A stretch of 64,000 nucleotides of DNA from Bacteroidota bacterium. Its GTDB lineage: Bacteria > Bacteroidota > Bacteroidia > B-17B0 > Aurantibacillaceae. Shown piece after piece: positions 55,088 to 62,222 of the stretch. The notes beneath the pieces are model-generated. The model saw only the letters and a list, made by a program, of their open reading frames with translations, was not told the origin of the DNA and made no database searches. The stretch lies in assembly GCA_029237825.1 (NCBI GenBank), contig JAQZBQ010000015.1, positions 1 to 64,000 on the forward strand, in the 5' to 3' direction. Position 1 is the stretch's first letter. Each line of letters opens with the position of its first letter. The position numbers and the translations under genes are program-made.

Positions 55088-55702
55088 ATGAAAAAAATCT
55101 ACTCGCTACTTTTTCTTGCTCTTTTAAGTTTAGGAATGAATGCCACTTCTTACACCGTATCCATTGCGGGAACAAGTTATTCTCCTGCTACCTTAACGGT
55201 CTCTATTGGAGATGTGGTAACCATCCAGGCAAATCCAAGTCACCCGTTAGTGGAAGTTACGCAGGCGACCTGGGCTTCCAATAGCAATACCCCTTCAGGC
55301 ACCGGCTTTGGCACTAAAACCAGTAATTATACATTCACCGTGACTTCGGCCAATACCATCTACTATGTATGTCAGTTACATGTAGGGATGGGCATGAAAG
55401 GCATGATAACCGTGGGAACTACAGGCATTTATGAGGCCAGTACAATGAGTCACGTGGAAGTGTTCCCCAACCCTGCCAAAGATCACTTCACAGTAAAATT
55501 TAATTCAAGCGATAATGCCGTAAATATTAAATTATATTCAATTTGTGGTCAGGAAATGGAAGGCTTTTCGGTTAAAAAAGATATCACTGGGGGCATTACG
55601 ACAATACATGTTGAACTCAACAACAACATTCCTGCGGGCGTTTATTTTTTACAACTGTCATCAAATTCAAAGAAAATAACCAGAAAATTGATAATTGATT
55701 AA
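55088..55702 (+). CDS. Blue copper (plastocyanin-like) protein with T9SS sorting domain
   Basis: After a signal peptide (about 1-19) comes a cupredoxin domain (about 20-112). The type-1 copper ligands are H52, C95, H98 and M103, with the C-x2-H-x4-M spacing exactly as in plastocyanin. The last 80 residues are a type-A sorting domain (VEVFPNPAKDHF, then AGVYFLQLSS), so it is exported by the T9SS to the surface or medium. It probably carries electrons or stores copper outside the cell. It is a single-gene transcript, closed by a terminator. Confidence 0.93.
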   Translation: MKKIYSLLFLALLSLGMNATSYTVSIAGTSYSPATLTVSIGDVVTIQANPSHPLVEVTQATWASNSNTPSGTGFGTKTSNYTFTVTSANTIYYVCQLHVGMGMKGMITVGTTGIYEASTMSHVEVFPNPAKDHFTVKFNSSDNAVNIKLYSICGQEMEGFSVKKDITGGITTIHVELNNNIPAGVYFLQLSSNSKKITRKLIID

Positions 55703-55715
55703 CCTTTAATTACCA

Positions 55716-55754
55716 AAAAGCCTGCTGGGAAAATTTCCGGCAGGCTTTTTTTTG
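55716..55754 (+). terminator. Rho-independent terminator after the cupredoxin gene
   Basis: AAAAAGCCTGC and GCAGGCTTTTT pair, with a partly paired TGGGAAA/TTTCC centre, followed by more T's. The A-run on the left lets it also serve the convergent glycosyltransferase gene. Confidence 0.88.
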
Positions 55755-55758
55755 TGTC

Positions 55759-56895
55759 TTAATTCCTGATCGAAAGGAACAATCGATACACTTCATCTAC
55801 AAATAATTTCCAATCATATTTCTTCTTTTCAATGATCATGCCCTGGGTCAATTCATCCATCCGGTTGTTTGAAAAGTAATCACTGATCGCCTCGGCAATT
55901 GCTTTCCCACTTGGTTCAACTACATACCCTGCTTTTCTATCCGGAATAATTTCTGATAATCCACCTACATTTGTAACAAGGGTTGGCACTTCAAAATGGA
56001 ATGAAACCTGAGTGACACCGCTTTGTGTCGCGTTACGGTAAGGCAGTGCGACTAGATCTGCTGAAGAAAAATAATACCTGATATCTTCATTTGGAATAAA
56101 TTTAGCGTGCAGATGTACCCTATGGCCAATACCTAATTTTTCAATCAAATCAAGGTATGTCTGTTTATCATCATAAAACTCCCCCGCAATAACCAAATCG
56201 ATCGTTGGATCCGAATTCAGTTCAGCAATCGCTTCTAATAACAGATCAAGGCCTTTATATTTCCTGATTAAACCAAAAAAAAGTACCAGCTTTTTATCCA
56301 GGGGCAAGCCAAGGTTTAACCTCGCTTCAGACTTCTCTACCTTATCACCAAAAGATGTATAAAGGGGATGAAGTAAAAACTTCTTATACGGGCTTGCTGT
56401 AAATTTGTCAAGATCTTTCATCACCGCTTTACTCATTGTAATATACCCATCACAGGCTTTAATAAAGTAACGGGAAAAAGTTGAATCACCTGCGCGCTTC
56501 TCATGTGGAATTACATTATCAGTAATTGCTAATACTTTTATACCACTACGTTTAATTAACCTGGCAATAGTACCAAGCGCGGGCCCCATAAAAGGTATCC
56601 AAAAACGACATACAACAAAATCAGGCTTTTGACTTTTTATAAACTGCGCCGTTTTAATCCAGGAAAAAGGATTTACAGAGTTGATCAGCGTGTGTATTTT
56701 CAAATGCTTCGGACTGATACCGCTGGTATCAAATTGCGTGCTACCGGGAAACAAAAAATTAGGGTATTGCAAACTATAGGAAATAATTTCGCAGTGATGG
56801 CCTTCCTTAACAAACGCTTCACAAAACAACTCGTCAAACGTTGCCAGTCCTCCGCGAAGCGGATATGCCGGACCTATGATAAAAATTTTTGCCAC
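55759..56895 (-). CDS. GT4-family glycosyltransferase
   Basis: The 378-residue GT-B enzyme has the opening GPAYPLRGGLATFDELF, the acceptor-side loop and the donor half LVLFFGLIRKYKGLDLLLEA. The late ALPYRNATQSGVTQVSF takes the place of the usual ExFG motif and is common in one GT4 subgroup. The N-terminal GGLATFD block suits a surface glycan or lipid-linked sugar enzyme. It begins 2 bp after the M16 gene stop, so the two share a transcript. Confidence 0.87.
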   Translation of the reverse strand: MAKIFIIGPAYPLRGGLATFDELFCEAFVKEGHHCEIISYSLQYPNFLFPGSTQFDTSGISPKHLKIHTLINSVNPFSWIKTAQFIKSQKPDFVVCRFWIPFMGPALGTIARLIKRSGIKVLAITDNVIPHEKRAGDSTFSRYFIKACDGYITMSKAVMKDLDKFTASPYKKFLLHPLYTSFGDKVEKSEARLNLGLPLDKKLVLFFGLIRKYKGLDLLLEAIAELNSDPTIDLVIAGEFYDDKQTYLDLIEKLGIGHRVHLHAKFIPNEDIRYYFSSADLVALPYRNATQSGVTQVSFHFEVPTLVTNVGGLSEIIPDRKAGYVVEPSGKAIAEAISDYFSNNRMDELTQGMIIEKKKYDWKLFVDEVYRLFLSIRN

Positions 56896-56897
56896 TT

Positions 56898-58181
56898 TTA
56901 TTTTTTCCCCACAACAAGTTCTATCAGGTCTTCTTCCTGCAGGTATTTATTAGCAAGTTCCTGAATTTCCTTCGGCGTGATGGTTTTTACCGCTTTGAAA
57001 TAGTTTTCAAAATAATCGTACCCTAAACCAAATTCCCATATCGCTTTGAACTTATCGGCTAGTGAATAGGGGCCATCTACACTTCTCAAAAACTGACCTA
57101 AAACATAATTACGAACCGTTTCTAATTCTTCATTGTTTACCGGTTGTTCCCGCAGTAATTTTATTTCTTTATAAATTTCAGACAACGTATTATTAGTCAC
57201 ATCTACCCCAACTTCAGTAGATATAAAAAAATACCCTCCGTTTACCAACGAAGCCAATCCACTGCCAATCCCATAAGTGTACCCTTTATCCTCGCGGATA
57301 TTTGCCATTAACCGGGAACCAAAATATCCGCCTAATACTGTATTTAATACCTGAAATTTAAAGTAATCTGGATCCTTCTTGTTAAACAAAAGCCTTCCCA
57401 CACGAACAGCTGATTGAATAGCATCCGGCTTTTCAATAAAATGCGTACGCTGCTTAGTGGTGTCGAGCATTACTGAAGGTGACTGGATTAGGCCAACATC
57501 TCCCCAGGATTCCTTACCAAAAAAGTGATTAAGGGTATCTATCAAATTTGATGAAAGCTTTCCCGAAGCAATGATTGTGCAGTTTCCGGAATGGTAATGC
57601 GTTTTATAAAAGGCTTTCAGATCTTCAACTTTTAGTTTGTCAAAATCTTCGTCTTTCACCGCAATTCCGTAGGGGTGTTTTTCACCAAAAATGAGTTCTG
57701 TAAAACGCCTTCGCGCTAATACATTTACTTTCTCTGAATTAACTATATGCTTCTGCTTTTTGTTTGACATATAGATATCAAACTCGTCTTTTGGAAAGGT
57801 AGGGTGCTTTATGATATCTTCAACGTAGTGGAGACTCTTGTCGAGATACTTATTTAAACTATACAAGGCCAGCGAAGCATAATCCTGATCCACTGAACAT
57901 TCGAAAAACGATCCAAAAAAATCTATGTTATCTGATAGTTCGTTGGCACTATAAGTTGTGGTACCTGTTTCCAATAAGTTATTGGTAGCCGATGCCAAGA
58001 GTGGCTGGGATTGATAATACATCCCGGCTTTAAACAGGAATTCGATCTTGGTTAACTCCTGGGAACCACTATCAATCGTGAACACTTTAATTCCGTTGGA
58101 TAAAGTATGTTCAACCGCATGTTGAATATCAATTTTTTCAATTGTCTTAAATTCGGGTGCTATTTTTCGGTTTAAGGTCAT
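56898..58181 (-). CDS. M16-family peptidase subunit lacking the zinc site
   Basis: The 427 residues have the M16 fold, with the conserved C-terminal pair in NIREDKGYTYGIGSGL. At the place where an active subunit has HxxEH, it reads SATNNLLETG, so zinc cannot be bound. In heterodimeric M16B proteases one subunit carries zinc and the other the Arg/Tyr pair; this is the second type. No active partner is encoded in the window. It is upstream of the GT gene by 2 bp. Confidence 0.87.
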   Translation of the reverse strand: MTLNRKIAPEFKTIEKIDIQHAVEHTLSNGIKVFTIDSGSQELTKIEFLFKAGMYYQSQPLLASATNNLLETGTTTYSANELSDNIDFFGSFFECSVDQDYASLALYSLNKYLDKSLHYVEDIIKHPTFPKDEFDIYMSNKKQKHIVNSEKVNVLARRRFTELIFGEKHPYGIAVKDEDFDKLKVEDLKAFYKTHYHSGNCTIIASGKLSSNLIDTLNHFFGKESWGDVGLIQSPSVMLDTTKQRTHFIEKPDAIQSAVRVGRLLFNKKDPDYFKFQVLNTVLGGYFGSRLMANIREDKGYTYGIGSGLASLVNGGYFFISTEVGVDVTNNTLSEIYKEIKLLREQPVNNEELETVRNYVLGQFLRSVDGPYSLADKFKAIWEFGLGYDYFENYFKAVKTITPKEIQELANKYLQEEDLIELVVGKK

Positions 58182-58328
58182 GGCTTAAATTTACAGAATT
58201 TACTGCGATTTGTTTAATCTGTGTAAATTTAGAATATCCCTCACTTATACAAGGCTACAAGGTTTATATGTTTCAAAAGAAAAGGATTAAAACAAAATAA
58301 AGACAATAGGTTAAAGAAATGCACTAAA

Positions 58329-58667
58329 TCACAACGCTTTTTTAAGCGACAGGAGCTGCTCTTTGATAGTCTTCAACTTATCGATCACTTCTACTTTAAC
58401 CTGGTCAGACTCCTTAACTCCCGCTTTGAGTTTATCTTTGGCGCCCTGCAATGTATATCCTTTCTCTTTTACGAAATGGAAAATCAATTTAAAATTTTCG
58501 ATATCTTTTTTGGTAAAGAGTCGGTTACCCTTTTTATTTTTAGAAGGCGTAATAACATCAAACTCTTTCTCCCAAAAACGGATGAGCGATGTATTAACAT
58601 CAAACATATCCGCTACTTCACCAATGGAATAAAATAATTTTTCTGTTTCTTTCTCAAGTAATGCCAT
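58329..58667 (-). CDS. MerR-family transcriptional regulator
   Basis: The 112-residue protein has the MerR winged helix at about 10-80 (YSIGEVADMFDVNTSLIRFWEKEF, then NRLFTKKDIENFKLIFHFV). A short coiled coil follows for dimer contact. It has no effector-binding domain, so it may act as a simple DNA-binding protein; Bacteroidota carry such short forms. I start at the ATG at 58667. It lies 147 bp upstream of the M16 gene on the same strand. Confidence 0.9.
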   Translation of the reverse strand: MALLEKETEKLFYSIGEVADMFDVNTSLIRFWEKEFDVITPSKNKKGNRLFTKKDIENFKLIFHFVKEKGYTLQGAKDKLKAGVKESDQVKVEVIDKLKTIKEQLLSLKKAL

Positions 58668-58671
58668 CAAC

Positions 58672-58679
58672 CAAATATA
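58672..58679 (-). promoter_or_regulatory. -7 box before the MerR gene, near-leaderless
   Basis: TATATTTG on the minus strand is a perfect TAnnTTTG, ending 4 bp before the ATG at 58667. A TTTG lies about 24 bases upstream. The transcript would begin at or near the start codon. Confidence 0.45.
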
Positions 58680-58750
58680 AATAACTAATTACTTTCAGCG
58701 TTTCAAAGTTTTTCAACAAAAGAAGTAAAGGAATTAACATTAAGGGCAAA

Positions 58751-61111
58751 CTACCTTCGCTCACTCATGACTTCAAATGGAATATTAAGTGTTTCTCCAG
58801 AGTTATCCGACAAGGACAACATGTGCTTCCCTTTAGTAGGATTCATTCCCATTTGGTGAATGTCTCTCGTTGAACCAATCAACACACCATCCAAATGCCA
58901 AAATACCGTGTTGGCAGCCTGGCGATGGGCAACCTCAAAAACGGTTTGTCCCTGTTTCCCAGTTAACTCATAGGGTATATAAATAATTGTTCCTGCTTTA
59001 GGATAAACCATTTCCATTGACCGGTTTACTTCAGGCTCACATCCGGCGCGCCAGGGCGGCAGCGTTTTATATAAAGGGTTTTTAGTTTTAAAATAAAATT
59101 CCTGAACCGGTGGTAGAATAAACCAGGAAACAGTTTTCATATTCAGTGGGGATTCGCACGCATCAGTAACCCGGAACTTCTCTGTAGGATCAACGTGAAT
59201 ATGTTTATGGTAGGTGCAAACCATCGATGGCTGACTATGTTTTGGAATGCGCTCATTGACTTTATCGGGACATTGCGGAGACACAAGGCAACCGCTCTGC
59301 TTACATACCTGTATCCATTTCAGATCGCCGACAGGGGCTTGAAACCATTGCGACTTAGGAAGAGAACCGAAAATTTCGAATAACACAGGAGCCGCTGCCG
59401 AAATTCCCGTAAGTCCTGGACGTCCTTCACCATCCGCGTTCCCCACCCAAACGCCAACAACATAATTTGATGAAACACCGATTGCCCACCCGTCGCGGAA
59501 ACCATAACTTGTGCCCGTTTTCCAGGCGATTTTTTGAGCATTTCCAATCCTCTTCCAACTGGCATCAATATCGGGCCTTCCAACCTCAGCCATCGATTCA
59601 AACATTAACCAGATGCTTGAAGCCAAAATAACCGTACGCTGCGTGTTTCCCCGAGCACGTTTTTTGGAAGCTAAAAAATATGACGGTTTATCCCAAGTAT
59701 CATTTAGGAATTCTTTCTTCTTCCCTTGATTATTTAAAAGTCTGGCCATGTTGGAATAAGAAGAGCACATCTCCCATAAGCTTGCCTCTCCGCCTCCAAG
59801 TATCAGCGAGAGTCCATAATTTTCTGCCGATCTGTTTAACGTTGATATTCCAATCTGCCGCATTCGATCAAGAAATTTATCAACTGTATAACTCTGCAGC
59901 ATCTTAACCGCAGGAATATTTAAACTTCGGGCAAGTGCTTGCTTCGCTGGAACCGCACCGTCAAATGAAAAGTCAAAATTTTGCGGAACATAACCTGCAA
60001 TTTGAGTTGGAACATCAGGAACAAGCATGTTGGGTAAGAGCTCTCCGTCATTCAACATAAAAGCGTACAGGTAAGGTTTCAGTAAACTCCCGGTACTTCT
60101 GTTTGAGCGGATTATATCAACGTCTTCACCATGCGGTTCAAGGTCTCTTAGCACTGTATTTCCCACATAAGACAAAACCTGGTTTTTATTTACATCTAAA
60201 ACCAAAGCGCACAAATTATGAATTTCATTCTGCTTTAATATTGCGCCTCTTCTTGAAACAATATCGCGAACACGATTCTGGATTTCAGGATCAAGGCTGG
60301 TTCTGAATAAATTTTCCGAAGGATTCTCTCTCAATGCCAGATTGAGAAGGTGTCTTGCACGGTCTGGTAAAGGGAATGGTTTTTCCGGCAAAGGCTCCTC
60401 TATGGCCAACCGGTATGTTTCCTCATTGATATACCTGGAATTAAATAGCTTTAATAATAGTTTATCACGCTTCGCCTTTAAATGCTGTTGATTTTTACCC
60501 GGATAGATAATGGACGGAGAATTGGGAAGAACCGCCAGGGTTGCACATTCTGCCCACGATAAATTCAATAACGGTCGCCCAAAATAACGCCAGGAAGCTG
60601 CCTCAACACCAACCACATTTGTTCCAAAGGGCGCGTGAGATGCGTACAACTTTAGGATTTCTGCCTTTGAATGTGTAAGCTCAAGACGGAGCGCCAAAAT
60701 CACTTCTACAAGTTTCTCAAAATATGTCCGCTTTCGATTCTTGCGCATAAGGCGCGTAACCTGCATCGTAATGGTACTACCACCACTTACAATCTTTCCG
60801 GCCTTTTGGTTTTGAACAATGGCTCGCCAAATAGAAACAGGATTAATTCCGGGGTGTTGGAAAAAGAATTCGTCTTCAAACGCTAAAATACTATATACAA
60901 AACGGTGATTGAGGTGATCGCTTTCCGGAAACCTCCATTGCCCGTCCGAGGCTATTTTAGCTGATAGTAAATTTCCTTTCCGGTCATTTAATATGACAGA
61001 ATAACTATCTTTAAATAAAGGCTTTGGTAGGCAATTCAAAAACCACAGAAGCAATACAAGGAGTGTAACAATGAGATACGATCTCTGTCTATGTGCTTTT
61101 ATTAAAAACAA
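58751..61111 (-). CDS. pbpC: Penicillin-binding protein 1C
   Basis: PBP1C is a bifunctional peptidoglycan synthase. After one membrane helix (about 12-30) comes the GT51 glycosyltransferase with the catalytic EDEFFFQHPG and GGSTITMQ motifs. The transpeptidase part has the active serine in STGSLLKP, SYSN and KTGTSYGFRDGW. The C-terminal BiPBP_C domain (about 690-786) is the PBP1C mark. The start is a TTG at 61111 (786 residues), the only fitting one before an in-frame stop. The usual alpha-2-macroglobulin partner gene is not adjacent. PorP/SprF lies 40 bp upstream. Confidence 0.94.
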   Translation of the reverse strand: MFLIKAHRQRSYLIVTLLVLLLWFLNCLPKPLFKDSYSVILNDRKGNLLSAKIASDGQWRFPESDHLNHRFVYSILAFEDEFFFQHPGINPVSIWRAIVQNQKAGKIVSGGSTITMQVTRLMRKNRKRTYFEKLVEVILALRLELTHSKAEILKLYASHAPFGTNVVGVEAASWRYFGRPLLNLSWAECATLAVLPNSPSIIYPGKNQQHLKAKRDKLLLKLFNSRYINEETYRLAIEEPLPEKPFPLPDRARHLLNLALRENPSENLFRTSLDPEIQNRVRDIVSRRGAILKQNEIHNLCALVLDVNKNQVLSYVGNTVLRDLEPHGEDVDIIRSNRSTGSLLKPYLYAFMLNDGELLPNMLVPDVPTQIAGYVPQNFDFSFDGAVPAKQALARSLNIPAVKMLQSYTVDKFLDRMRQIGISTLNRSAENYGLSLILGGGEASLWEMCSSYSNMARLLNNQGKKKEFLNDTWDKPSYFLASKKRARGNTQRTVILASSIWLMFESMAEVGRPDIDASWKRIGNAQKIAWKTGTSYGFRDGWAIGVSSNYVVGVWVGNADGEGRPGLTGISAAAPVLFEIFGSLPKSQWFQAPVGDLKWIQVCKQSGCLVSPQCPDKVNERIPKHSQPSMVCTYHKHIHVDPTEKFRVTDACESPLNMKTVSWFILPPVQEFYFKTKNPLYKTLPPWRAGCEPEVNRSMEMVYPKAGTIIYIPYELTGKQGQTVFEVAHRQAANTVFWHLDGVLIGSTRDIHQMGMNPTKGKHMLSLSDNSGETLNIPFEVMSERR

Positions 61112-61151
61112 GTCCCTGATTTATGGAAGCTTACTTTTAGATAGATGGCTA

Positions 61152-62189
61152 TTACAAACCGTGTTCGCGTTTACGCTTAAATAAGGCATCATCCAGCGAC
61201 ATGAACTTAATAAACACTTCAAATCCGCCATTCATATTACTGGCCGCTTTGTATTTCGAAACATTTAAATCATAAGCTAAACCGATCGCATATTTTCCCA
61301 TATCTAAACTCAATTGGGGAATAATAGCATCTTTTAAACGGTAATATATCCCAATATTAATTCCTGTTTCTGATTTAACCCCAGTTAACTTTGTTGGGTT
61401 TTTAAAGCGATACCGGAGATGCGTACCCAGCGTCAACTCTGTAGCTGTAGCCTGTTTCAGGTAAATCACGCTCGGCAAAAATGAAATTTTGGTGCCCTTG
61501 ATATCCATGCGTGCCTGTATGTTTCCCACAAATCGCATCGGTAACTGATAGGAAGATCCCGAGGCGAATTTCTGTACGGGTTTATTGATGTGATGAACCG
61601 CGCCACCAATTTTTAAACTAAAAATATCGTCTCTTAACATGTCGACTGTAGCTGATGAGAATTCATAGTTTAATCCAGCGCCCACATCCGAACTTAAAAA
61701 TGAGGTGTAGGTCACAGCCTCACCACTGCCAAGTGTATTATCAATTTCCTTTCCGTTATATTGGCTTCCATAAGTCAACGACGCGTAACTGGCGCTGTTT
61801 TGATTAAAACCCATATACAAACCACCACCAAGTTTACTGTTTTTACCAGTCTTTAAAATTCCGTTAATATGAATCTGTGCTTGTGTAGTGCCTAACTTAG
61901 CCACTCCTGCCCTATCATTAAATACAAATAACCCAAGGCCGAGGTAGGCTTTGTTTTTCTTTGTCTTTAAAGTTGATGCGTCAACTGAAATAGCCATAGT
62001 TTGAAAGGCATTTCCCATCGCCATCCACTGGTTTCTGTAGTTGGCCGTAGCCCTGAAATAACCATTCATGAATCCTGCATTGGCAGGATTTAACCATAAG
62101 GGCGCATCATGTATTTGCGAAAAGTGAACATCCTGGCCAAAACCTAACGATGAAATGAAAAGCGTTATAAAGCATACATATTTTTTCAT
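61152..62189 (-). CDS. PorP/SprF family T9SS outer-membrane protein
   Basis: A signal peptide (to GFGQ) precedes the family start DVHFSQIHDAPLWLNPANAGF, the constant PorP/SprF opening. The barrel ends in a short basic tail. The family helps the T9SS export and attach proteins with type-B sorting domains, often one encoded next to it. That is the case here: the CotH type-B protein lies 33 bp upstream. The 345-residue length is normal. Confidence 0.94.
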   Translation of the reverse strand: MKKYVCFITLFISSLGFGQDVHFSQIHDAPLWLNPANAGFMNGYFRATANYRNQWMAMGNAFQTMAISVDASTLKTKKNKAYLGLGLFVFNDRAGVAKLGTTQAQIHINGILKTGKNSKLGGGLYMGFNQNSASYASLTYGSQYNGKEIDNTLGSGEAVTYTSFLSSDVGAGLNYEFSSATVDMLRDDIFSLKIGGAVHHINKPVQKFASGSSYQLPMRFVGNIQARMDIKGTKISFLPSVIYLKQATATELTLGTHLRYRFKNPTKLTGVKSETGINIGIYYRLKDAIIPQLSLDMGKYAIGLAYDLNVSKYKAASNMNGGFEVFIKFMSLDDALFKRKREHGL

Positions 62190-62222
62190 AAAAATGATTT
62201 TAGTCTAAAAACAAATATTGAA

